6,726 nucleotides of DNA from Planctomycetota bacterium (GTDB taxonomy: Bacteria > Planctomycetota > Phycisphaerae > Sedimentisphaerales > Anaerobacaceae): NCBI GenBank assembly GCA_023135255.1, contig JAGLTN010000612.1:1-6726 (forward strand), written 5' to 3'. The notes below the pieces were generated by a model. It did not search any database and was not told where the DNA came from. It worked only from the letters and a program-made list of their open reading frames with translations. A program made the position numbers and the translations under genes. This document shows, piece after piece, positions 1 through 5,397 of this stretch (positions within the stretch are counted from its first letter, which is position 1; every line of letters begins with the position of its first letter).

Positions 1-578
1 TACTCCTTTTGAAGATTATTGAACATGCGGAGTTTTTCTTTCTTATCATTTAGTTCTTCCTGAAGGAGTTTGGTTTCTTTTCGTAATGTTCTTGTTTGGC
101 TTTTCATGTAGCTGTGAAGCATGCCGGAATTATCTGAATCTAAAGATAGCAGACTATCAGAACCCTGTTGCTCAATGCGTATGTCGTCTAGCTTTCTTTG
201 AAGTTTTGCAATTTGCTCGATAGTAGGGATTTCAGTTGATGACGATTGAAATTCGATTTTTCGTTGAATCTGGGTTGCGGCAAGTGTGTCGGTAATATCT
301 CTGAAATATGAAAACTTGATATGCAGCTCTGGAAAATGCGCCTCAAGGTAGTTTTGTAAAGGCCCAATTTCTCTGGCCCAGGTTTCTCCTTGCTCAGTAA
401 TTGATTTCATAAAGTATGATTTACTGCCTTTGAGCAGTGCTTTTGAGCCAAGCGGCAACTGCAAAACCTGTATTTTAGAATCAGGATGCCACCAGATATT
501 TATTTGGATTCGATAGGATAATGAACCTATTTTACGGAATCCTTCTTGCTCAAAAATTTCGGTAAGAATGTTGTCCAC
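1..578 (-). CDS. Unrecognised protein with coiled-coil-like tail, last visible gene of the conjugation operon (3' end outside window)
   Basis: An open frame of 192 codons starts at a GTG and runs off the left edge with no stop. The start is set by an AGAGAGG Shine-Dalgarno seven bases upstream. The gene overlaps the end of the preceding zinc-finger gene by 29 bases, which suggests translational coupling and a shared function. The first ~95 residues look globular (early WWHP motif, mixed strands and helices, many aromatics). From about residue 115 the sequence is charged and Gln/Glu/Lys/Arg-rich with Leu/Ile spacing, interrupted by a Ser/Asp stretch near 140-150, and looks helical or coiled-coil from about 165 onward. 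I see no catalytic motif, zinc ligands, signal peptide or membrane segment and do not recognise the family. Context makes it a candidate substrate, scaffold or effector of the E1/E2/JAB operon; that is inference only. Confidence 0.75.
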   Translation of the reverse strand, partial: MDNILTEIFEQEGFRKIGSLSYRIQINIWWHPDSKIQVLQLPLGSKALLKGSKSYFMKSITEQGETWAREIGPLQNYLEAHFPELHIKFSYFRDITDTLAATQIQRKIEFQSSSTEIPTIEQIAKLQRKLDDIRIEQQGSDSLLSLDSDNSGMLHSYMKSQTRTLRKETKLLQEELNDKKEKLRMFNNLQKE

Positions 579-1167
579 AGTTTCGCCTCTCTTTAAGTAA
601 AGCAATTTTAAGCCTATTTATTTCTCTGATCATCGCTAGTTTTCCATTTATTCGTGTTTTGGCAATTTGAATTTGGTTTCTTGTCTTCATACCAGCAATT
701 TGTATTTGATTTCGCGATCTGATTCCGGCAGCTTGTAATTGCAACCCGCGTAATCTTGCTACCTCACGTTGGTTAATAATTTGACGTTGATATCTGATCT
801 TTTGTATTAGCAGGCGGTCATTGAATGTTTGACGCTGTCGTAGATGGCTTAGGCAAATTGGACATACTGTAATAGTACTCGACTGGCCCACAAATCCACG
901 TCGGCAACGGCCGCAGAGCCTACGAGAACAAACTTTGCATCTTGTCTCGCAATTGTCGCAGCAAGTCTGCGCCCTACAGTAGTCGCACCGCCCCCGCTGT
1001 TTATTGATGTCGGTTATGGGCCGGCGACAATTAGGGCAACGGATGGCGGTGCGACGAGTTGTATGGTTAATTCTTCCACGGCCATTATCGGTGAGATGTT
1101 CGGTGTTGCTGTCTATGACACGTCCTGACTGATCTGTAACGAAAAAACGTTTTAGAATTTTTTTCAT
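550..1167 (-). CDS. Zinc ribbon plus RING/FYVE-like treble-clef protein with hendecad-repeat coiled coil; candidate E3 or adaptor
   Basis: A 205-aa protein if translation begins at the ATG at 1167. A GAAAGGTGAG Shine-Dalgarno sits seven bases before that ATG and overlaps the GTG four codons upstream, so the longer 209-aa form is unlikely. In 209-aa numbering there are six CxxC pairs: 48/51 and 65/68 (13-residue gap, zinc-ribbon style), then 74/77, 81/84, 89/92 and 106/109. The later pairs, with a short Cys-rich core and a 13-residue gap before the last knuckle, resemble binuclear treble clefs such as FYVE or RING, but with no His ligand. Residues 146-200 form five tandem 11-residue units containing RNQIQIA, typical of hendecad coiled coils. 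Treble-clef proteins serve as E3s or readers in ubiquitin systems, and its place directly after the E1 gene supports such a role. The exact fold and E3 activity are unproven. Confidence 0.85.
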   Translation of the reverse strand: MKKILKRFFVTDQSGRVIDSNTEHLTDNGRGRINHTTRRTAIRCPNCRRPITDINKQRGRCDYCRAQTCCDNCETRCKVCSRRLCGRCRRGFVGQSSTITVCPICLSHLRQRQTFNDRLLIQKIRYQRQIINQREVARLRGLQLQAAGIRSRNQIQIAGMKTRNQIQIAKTRINGKLAMIREINRLKIALLKERRNCGQHSYRNF

Positions 1168-1174
1168 TTTGAGA

Positions 1175-1184
1175 CTCACCTTTC
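1175..1184 (-). promoter_or_regulatory. Ribosome binding site fixing the start of the zinc-finger gene
   Basis: GAAAGGTGAG, seven bases before the ATG at 1167. It contains the alternative GTG at 1179, so the GTG cannot use it. This supports the ATG as the true start. Confidence 0.7.
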
Positions 1185-1217
1185 ATTTATGACGCCGTGT
1201 AAGTCGCTAATTTACGA

Positions 1218-2033
1218 TTAGTTTCCGCAATCGGGGCAGTTCTCGTCACGCTCCATCGGCAGTGCAATGGTTGTGAAGGAAAAGTTAGCTGGATGATCAC
1301 CGAGGTACTTGGCAAAAATATCCTTGTCGCCGAGGCGATAATCGGGATCAATCTTAACCTGCATGAAATTACGATTACCAAGTTTTCCTATAAGTTTGCC
1401 CATTCGATTATCTGCTCCATCTGTCAATATGCCGATAGCAATTTGACCGACGATGGCGTCAACTAAGTGGAGATCAAGAATCGTACCGCCGGCACTTGGA
1501 ACGTTAGCTCTACCAAGATGGAACGCTTGATATCTTTTGCCACAAATACAGCGATAACATGCATTGGTCTTGCCGGGAACAGAATAAACAATCTCACCAG
1601 CTCTTCCGCCTTTGTAGAGGCCAATCCAGATTGCTGGTATGCCCAGCCGCAAGGCTTCAATGTTTCCGCGAGCTTGTGCCGGAAAGAAGTCTGTAGCAAA
1701 GACAAACAAGTCAGTTTGGCTAAACAGATTGTCATGTTCTTGTCGAGATAACGCACAATAATCATGCGTATAATATTCAACCTGAACTTCCGGGTTGATT
1801 TTACGCAAGATATCTGCGGTTGCCTCGGCTTTATACCTTCCCATATCTGTGGAATAGAAATCTTGCCGGGCTGGATTGCTTGTATCAATCCGGTCAAAAT
1901 CAACCAGCGTTACGGCACCAAGGCCTGAGTGGACAAGGTCGCGTGCTAAGCCATTGGCACCGCCTATAATTGTTACATGAGATTGCTGCATTGTTTCGAC
2001 ATCGATTGTTGGGGCTATTCTGTTAAAATCCAT
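1218..2033 (-). CDS. ThiF/E1-like ubiquitin-activating (modifier-adenylating) enzyme
   Basis: A 271-aa ThiF/MoeB/E1-family adenylation domain, expected to adenylate the C-terminus of a small modifier with ATP in the cytoplasm. The nucleotide-binding loop IIGGANG is at 22-28 (the first Gly of the usual GxGG is kept), the acidic VDFD segment at 44-47, the NPARQ motif (Asn53, Arg56, Gln57) at 53-57, Lys68 in the GRYKAE helix, and a DFFPAQAR segment with Asp115 and Arg122 at the Mg/ATP side. Cys159 and Cys162 pair with Cys266 and Cys269 as the structural zinc knuckle of the family. Cys164, immediately after, and Cys93 are the spare cysteines that could carry a thioester. There is no separate ubiquitin-fold domain, so this is a single-domain E1, smaller than eukaryotic enzymes. 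The ATG is preceded by AAAGGA at a good distance. It follows the JAB gene by 72 bases. Confidence 0.93.
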   Translation of the reverse strand: MDFNRIAPTIDVETMQQSHVTIIGGANGLARDLVHSGLGAVTLVDFDRIDTSNPARQDFYSTDMGRYKAEATADILRKINPEVQVEYYTHDYCALSRQEHDNLFSQTDLFVFATDFFPAQARGNIEALRLGIPAIWIGLYKGGRAGEIVYSVPGKTNACYRCICGKRYQAFHLGRANVPSAGGTILDLHLVDAIVGQIAIGILTDGADNRMGKLIGKLGNRNFMQVKIDPDYRLGDKDIFAKYLGDHPANFSFTTIALPMERDENCPDCGN

Positions 2034-2105
2034 CTCTTAGTCCTTTCAAAATAATTTGTGATTATGTTTTTTAGTACACTTGAAATCTATGTTACGAAGT
2101 CACTT

Positions 2106-2681
2106 CTAGAAAAATTCAAACTTTGCTTCACATGCTACTCGGGGCTTGTCTCTTAGGACAACCAGGGGAGTCAAACGGTACTGTGATGGTATCACGATTG
2201 GAGCAACGAACATTGTCATATCATCATTCTTGTCTAGTAGCCTGTTTATATAGATCATGTCACCGCTGCTTAAGTGATCAAAGGATCCGGGATGCGAGTG
2301 CACAAAACCCTTCATGTCGATACCGGCAGGTAACCACTCCTTTTTCATTTTTTGCCTTAAGGTTACGTAATCAGGGCTATAAGTTGTTCCTGTGCAACTG
2401 CCGCCGTCGTCAAAAAAGAATTCTGTTACATCATTAGTGCCAACAGGGCCCAAGAGAATTCCTCCGCTTTCCGCTGGCCGTGCCCCTATCGTTAATAGGA
2501 TATCCTTGTAAACGCTATGTGCTATTTTTACTACCGGCATTTGCTGTTGCTTCCGTTGCTTAATGAAACGCCCTAATTGTTTCTTCATTTTTACTAATTT
2601 GCTCCTACTGCTTATACAGCGTTGATTATGACAAACACTTGAGCATATATGTTTTTTGGTTCTCATCTTCATGCCTTTCAT
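2106..2681 (-). CDS. JAB/MPN+ (JAMM) metalloprotease, deubiquitinase-like
   Basis: A 191-aa zinc isopeptidase or protease of the JAB/MPN+ family, expected to mature the modifier precursor or cleave it from targets. The JAB domain starts near residue 50. Glu71 in the ESGGILLG segment is the catalytic glutamate, and residues 128-141 give a complete JAMM signature: His128, His130, Ser138 and Asp141 in HxHx7SxxD spacing. All zinc-binding and catalytic residues are therefore present. The first ~48 residues are very basic and carry Cys13, Cys17 and Cys22 with His11 and His18, which could bind metal; this extension is unusual for the family. The ATG at 2681 lies three bases after the E2-like stop. 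An ATG at 2666 has a better-placed AAAGG (seven bases away) and may be the true start. The tight spacing points to co-translation with the E2-like gene. Confidence 0.93.
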   Translation of the reverse strand: MKGMKMRTKKHICSSVCHNQRCISSRSKLVKMKKQLGRFIKQRKQQQMPVVKIAHSVYKDILLTIGARPAESGGILLGPVGTNDVTEFFFDDGGSCTGTTYSPDYVTLRQKMKKEWLPAGIDMKGFVHSHPGSFDHLSSGDMIYINRLLDKNDDMTMFVAPIVIPSQYRLTPLVVLRDKPRVACEAKFEFF

Positions 2682-2684
2682 TGT

Positions 2685-2990
2685 TTAATTCTGCACCTTG
2701 CCTGTTTGCCGGTAATCCAAAAAATACTCAGCCCATTGAGCAGCTAATTCTTCCGCACGTGCCTGTGTTTTAGGTTCACGTCCTGCGATAAAACATACTT
2801 TCCCTGAATGGAACAAATGCGTTTTGCGAGGATTAGAGCTTTGGCCATTGAATGAGGGGTGCTTAGCGCAAAAGACGTCAATGTGATTGACTCTACCAAT
2901 AAATTTAAATGTAAAGTAATGACTGCCATTCTTCGAGCGGTATATTTTTTTTGTGCTGCAAAACATTCCTTTTACTATTTTCGTGTTCAT
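2685..2990 (-). CDS. Minimal E2-like (UBC-fold) conjugating protein
   Basis: A 101-aa protein read as a reduced E2 ubiquitin-conjugating-like domain, which would take a modifier from the E1 as a thioester. Residues ~14-41 look like a beta meander. His44-Pro45 follow, then a segment ending in HSGKVCF with candidate catalytic Cys66, in the position and style of the prokaryotic E2 'G-x-(V/I)-C-(L/F)' active site. A helix from ~75 to 93 holds Trp86, as expected for an E2 C-terminal helix. It is shorter than typical E2s (about 150 aa), and the HP-to-Cys distance is long. The assignment rests on this motif and on the flanking JAB and E1 genes. Translation is set by a strong GGAGG seven bases before the ATG, and the stop is three bases from the JAB start. 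The alternative is an unrelated small alpha/beta protein. Confidence 0.62.
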   Translation of the reverse strand: MNTKIVKGMFCSTKKIYRSKNGSHYFTFKFIGRVNHIDVFCAKHPSFNGQSSNPRKTHLFHSGKVCFIAGREPKTQARAEELAAQWAEYFLDYRQTGKVQN

Positions 2991-2997
2991 GTTTAAA

Positions 2998-3002
2998 CCT
3001 CC
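2998..3002 (-). promoter_or_regulatory. Strong GGAGG ribosome binding site of the E2-like gene
   Basis: GGAGG seven bases before the ATG at 2990 is the strongest Shine-Dalgarno in the operon. It lies just downstream of the intercistronic hairpin, so the E2-like gene can start translation independently. Confidence 0.7.
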
Positions 3003-3017
3003 GTTATTTGTGTAATA

Positions 3018-3045
3018 GCGGGCTGGTAGGTTGCTACCAGCCCGC
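3018..3045. repeat. Perfect 12-bp-stem hairpin between the first and second operon genes
   Basis: Arms 3018-3029 and 3034-3045 are exact reverse complements with a 4-base loop (GTTG on the plus strand). The stem is GC-rich and begins 12 bases after the stop of the 71-aa gene on the transcribed strand. No T-run follows in the transcribed direction, so a classical strong terminator is unlikely. An RNA processing or stability element, or a partial terminator that raises the ratio of gene 1 to the enzymes, fits better. The structure is certain; its role is inferred. Confidence 0.85.
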
Positions 3046-3057
3046 CGAGGTTAAGAA

Positions 3058-3273
3058 TTAATCGTTGTTGCCGGTGTCCTTTTCATTATCCTCATTCAAA
3101 TCATCTGAAGCTTTGGCTTCATGAGATTCAACGGGACGACAGGGACATTGCTGTTTACTGCTCTTGTGGCTGACATCAGTGACTGTATCCTCTTCGTGGA
3201 ACGTACCTTCTTCAATATCCGGACCACTAAAATTCCCAACACAAACGATTTTGTTACTCATTGACTTCTTCAT
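3058..3273 (-). CDS. Small acidic 71-aa protein, first operon gene; possible modifier or accessory factor
   Basis: Start chosen at the ATG at 3273 because GAAAGG lies seven bases before it; an in-frame TTG at 3288 overlaps that site. The protein has a short hydrophobic N-terminal stretch (NKIVCVGNFSG), a CPC motif in the middle, and a C-terminal third made almost only of Asp, Glu, Asn, Lys and Ser, so it is probably largely disordered. It ends in TGNND. There is no beta-grasp pattern and no terminal diglycine, so it cannot be called ubiquitin-like. It occupies the place, size and reading order where such operons often put the modifier, and a stable hairpin follows it. Possible roles are an atypical modifier, a substrate or a regulator. 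I recognise no family. Confidence 0.68.
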   Translation of the reverse strand: MKKSMSNKIVCVGNFSGPDIEEGTFHEEDTVTDVSHKSSKQQCPCRPVESHEAKASDDLNEDNEKDTGNND

Positions 3274-3280
3274 GACTTTT

Positions 3281-3286
3281 CCTTTC
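3281..3286 (-). promoter_or_regulatory. Ribosome binding site fixing the start of the 71-aa gene
   Basis: GAAAGG seven bases before the ATG at 3273. It includes part of the alternative TTG start at 3288-3286, which argues for the shorter protein. Confidence 0.65.
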
Positions 3287-3316
3287 AAAAAAATTAATAT
3301 TCAACTATCCACATTT

Positions 3317-3332
3317 AACTTATCGATAAGTT
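3317..3332. promoter_or_regulatory. Perfect 16-bp palindrome, candidate operator of the HTH regulator
   Basis: AACTTATCGATAAGTT equals its own reverse complement over all 16 bases. It lies about 44 bases upstream of the operon's first start codon, in the divergent intergenic region next to the XRE-type HTH gene. Dimeric XRE regulators bind palindromes of about this size, so an operator is the natural reading. No second full copy was noticed in the window. Confidence 0.55.
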
Positions 3333-3364
3333 CACTAATAATATCCGGTCTTGATTAATATGCT

Positions 3365-3392
3365 GACCTCTGATAAAATACTTTTTGAGGTC
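3365..3392. repeat. Inverted repeat GACCTC / GAGGTC in the divergent intergenic region
   Basis: Arms 3365-3370 and 3387-3392 are exact 6-bp reverse complements separated by 16 AT-rich bases. It could be a second regulator site or a hairpin in either leader transcript. It is short enough to be chance. Confidence 0.35.
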
Positions 3393-3428
3393 GTGATCTA
3401 CCTTTTCGTTTTTCAAAGATCTAAAACA

Positions 3429-3434
3429 TATAAC
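3429..3434 (+). promoter_or_regulatory. Possible -10 box for the HTH-methyltransferase gene
   Basis: TATAAC, about 48 bases upstream of the preferred ATG at 3482, in an AT-rich stretch. The bases at the -35 distance fit the consensus poorly, so it is a weak candidate that may depend on an activator. Confidence 0.3.
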
Positions 3435-3481
3435 TCAATTATCAAAATAATGATTTTGCCTAAACGGTGATAGAGCAAGTA

Positions 3482-4900
3482 ATGGAAACAAAAGGAAAGA
3501 ACGGGAAAGTTGCCGGCAGGGGAACTATAGTTACCCTGGAGATGAAAAAGCGAATCAGATCGCTTCGTCATTCAGCTAATCTTAGTATTGAGTGTTTGGC
3601 TGATAAAGCTACGGTCAGCGAGAAGACCCTTAAGAAAATTGAAAACCCAAAAAGCAAACAAAAACGCTTTGATGATGACACCCTTATTAAAATAGCTAAA
3701 GCCTTTAACATGTCTCTTGATAGCCTTCAGGGTAAGCAGAATCAAGTTGAGCAGAAAAGCTGGGCGATTAACTTTGAATTACTTGCAGAACAGTTTCGTG
3801 AAATTGACAGAATGCTTTTGCCTTTAATTCGAGATCATAAGCATGCTAACAAGAGTCTAATTGAACACGCATATCTCGGCTTACTTTCTCAATCCCTACA
3901 GGAAAGAAAAATCTATATCGAACAAATTGACCGGGGGATGCGAGATTCAATTAAACGAAATGCTTTTATCGGGGGATTGCCGAAACCTGGATTGGTGATA
4001 GAAGTATCTGAAGACTTTGAAGAAATTTCATATAACTGTAATCCTGATGGGATACTGACTGTAAAATCGCCGCAACTGCTTTGGGATTGTCATTGTGATA
4101 CACCGTCGACTAAACAAAATGATTTCAAATGTCCTATTCATTCTCACAGTTTAGGCGAAGAAGTTGACCGTCGTTTTTCAACCGGTTATGTGTTGATAAG
4201 GTACCAAGGTATCGAATTCTATTGGCGGAGTGGACAGGAACTGTGGCCGCCTTCTATTGATTCATTCTATATGATAGATGCCATGGAGGCCGATGGGCTA
4301 TTCAAAAAGAGATATAACAGCGTACTTGACATTGGCTCTGGAACTGGCTTTTGGGGGATTATGGCTGCGAGTTGTAATCCGTATATCACAGAAATTACAC
4401 TTAGTGATTGGCTTCTTACACCTTATCTTTATGGGACAGCCAACTGGTTTTTGAATAGGAATAACCGTGAACATATTAGTTTTAAGACAAACACGGGCTT
4501 ATTTACCGGTGGTTTGGATTCATTGGTCAAGCCCCATGATATAGCCATTTGCAATCCACCGTACTTGCCGTTGTTGGATGGTTTTGATGAAATAGGCTTG
4601 GAATCAACTGTTGCGGGAACAGACCTTTTGACCAATGTTATTATGAGAAGTAAAACCCTGGCAAACAGGACATACCTTCAATTTTCTAACCTATCTCAGC
4701 CTGAAGCACAGGTTGCTCAGAAAAAAGCTGGATTGAAACTAAGGCCGATTGGGAAGGAAAGGTTAGTGCCGTTTCGATTGAGAATACTATGGGAAAGAAG
4801 CGGCTATCTTAATGTTTTGATAAAAGAACGGGGTCTGATCGAAAAGAAGAATTCAAGGCATCGATTCTGGCATAAGCTGCAAACGTATGTCATAGAATAA
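3482..4900 (+). CDS. XRE-type HTH fused to a class I SAM-dependent methyltransferase (NPPY type)
   Basis: Encodes 472 aa from the ATG at 3482; a GTG at 3467 adds five residues, and neither has a clear Shine-Dalgarno. In 477-aa numbering, residues ~25-88 form an XRE-like HTH (an 'IECLADKATVSEKTLKKIE' type helix-turn-helix followed by a helix with AKAFNMSLDSL). Residues ~100-165 are helical. A middle region contains CHC at 208-210 and CPIHSH at 222-227, possible metal ligands. The C-terminal methyltransferase has motif I LDIGSGTG at 287-294 and motif IV NPPY at 363-366, as in HemK/PrmC-like and N-methyltransferases acting on amino groups of protein, DNA or RNA. It is divergent from the conjugation operon across a 208-bp gap with a palindrome, so it probably regulates that operon. 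The substrate is unknown. Confidence 0.87.
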   Translation: METKGKNGKVAGRGTIVTLEMKKRIRSLRHSANLSIECLADKATVSEKTLKKIENPKSKQKRFDDDTLIKIAKAFNMSLDSLQGKQNQVEQKSWAINFELLAEQFREIDRMLLPLIRDHKHANKSLIEHAYLGLLSQSLQERKIYIEQIDRGMRDSIKRNAFIGGLPKPGLVIEVSEDFEEISYNCNPDGILTVKSPQLLWDCHCDTPSTKQNDFKCPIHSHSLGEEVDRRFSTGYVLIRYQGIEFYWRSGQELWPPSIDSFYMIDAMEADGLFKKRYNSVLDIGSGTGFWGIMAASCNPYITEITLSDWLLTPYLYGTANWFLNRNNREHISFKTNTGLFTGGLDSLVKPHDIAICNPPYLPLLDGFDEIGLESTVAGTDLLTNVIMRSKTLANRTYLQFSNLSQPEAQVAQKKAGLKLRPIGKERLVPFRLRILWERSGYLNVLIKERGLIEKKNSRHRFWHKLQTYVIE

Positions 4901-4950
4901 TTTCAGGATTTGTGTGAAAATGAAACTTTAGTGCATAGGAGATTGTCAAA

Positions 4951-5130
4951 ATGGGCCAGGGAAATGACCGACTTTTTATAAATTATATACAGCAGGAACT
5001 TAGATCGGGTAAAAGCAAAATCGAAATTCCAAATGAGTTGTTACAGGGTGTTAGTAAAGAGGCCATGAGAGAGGGTAAGGCACTTGTGAAACTATCAGGT
5101 GCTAAGATTGTGTCTATCGATATGAGTTGA
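4951..5130 (+). CDS. Small hypothetical protein, 59 aa
   Basis: An ATG-started ORF 50 bases after the HTH-methyltransferase stop, with AGGAGA about eight bases before the start, the best ribosome binding site on this strand. The product is mixed: an N-terminal helix-like stretch with many Gln, Arg and Lys, a KIEIP strand, a second helix around SKEAMREGK, and a strand-rich end (ALVKLSGAKIVSID). No motif, membrane segment or known family is visible. Same strand and close spacing suggest co-transcription with the upstream gene. It could be a small accessory or a chance ORF; the strong start signal argues for a gene. Confidence 0.52.
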   Translation: MGQGNDRLFINYIQQELRSGKSKIEIPNELLQGVSKEAMREGKALVKLSGAKIVSIDMS

Positions 5131-5397
5131 CTAAATTCACACTTATGAGATGAACCGTAAAACAACCGAAAACTAAACGTAGCTCAAAGGCGCAGTCTTG
5201 GTGTAGATAGTTTTTACACGATTGCGAAAATATGTTCTTTTGTAATAATTCGTTTGTCTTCCATGAGTTGTATTCCAATCAAATCTCAAAAACACCAAAA
5301 TCGCTATTGGCGTAAACCATTGTAGTGCAGGTGCTTACACGCATCCTGTGAGTGGTCTCGTAAACGAAATTATGTGTGCGAGTTTTTTTTCTGGCGA
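5131..5397. other. Gene-free stretch between the 59-aa ORF and the transposase
   Basis: No supportable gene on either strand; every open frame I followed is very short and lacks a ribosome binding site. It should contain one end of the insertion sequence, because the transposase stop is at 5398, but the terminal inverted repeat cannot be located without the opposite end, which is outside the window. Confidence 0.5.
5357..5390 (+). terminator. Possible weak Rho-independent terminator
   Basis: Arms 5357-5362 (CTCGTA) and 5377-5382 (TGCGAG) form a 6-bp stem including one G-T pair, with a 14-base loop, followed directly by eight Ts at 5383-5390. It would end plus-strand transcripts from the HTH-methyltransferase side and protect the convergent transposase gene. 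The stem is short, so confidence is low. Confidence 0.33.

Noticed and set aside
1187..2033. Other open frames on both strands within the E1 gene (1187-1381, 1463-1903 minus; 1467-1751 plus)
   Set aside because: They lie inside or across the E1 frame, which has full family motifs; the shadows show no motifs or placed ribosome binding sites.
3018..3045. Hairpin as a strong Rho-independent terminator of the 71-aa gene
   Set aside because: No T-run follows the stem in either direction, and the downstream genes have no obvious own promoter.
1..3273. Operon as a type II CBASS or PRTRC cassette
   Set aside because: No nucleotide cyclase, no E2-E1 fusion, no ParB and no PRTRC-like Ubl is visible. 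Only part of the locus is seen, so this is a provisional rejection.
3058..3273. The 71-aa protein as a canonical ubiquitin-like protein
   Set aside because: No beta-grasp hydrophobic pattern and no C-terminal diglycine; the C-terminal third is polar and acidic.
3018..3392. The hairpin and inverted repeats as a CRISPR-like array
   Set aside because: Single, unrelated inverted repeats; no regularly spaced direct repeats and no cas gene in the window.
4429..4635. Minus-strand ORF within the methyltransferase gene
   Set aside because: Overlaps the conserved motif IV region in antisense and has no support of its own.
4983..5165. Minus-strand 60-codon ORF across the 59-aa gene
   Set aside because: Antisense to a better candidate with a strong ribosome binding site; no motif.
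5202..5252. Minus-strand 16-codon ORF (MEDKRIITKEHIFAIV) as the remnant of a gene broken by the insertion sequence
   Set aside because: Very short, no ribosome binding site, no recognisable family.
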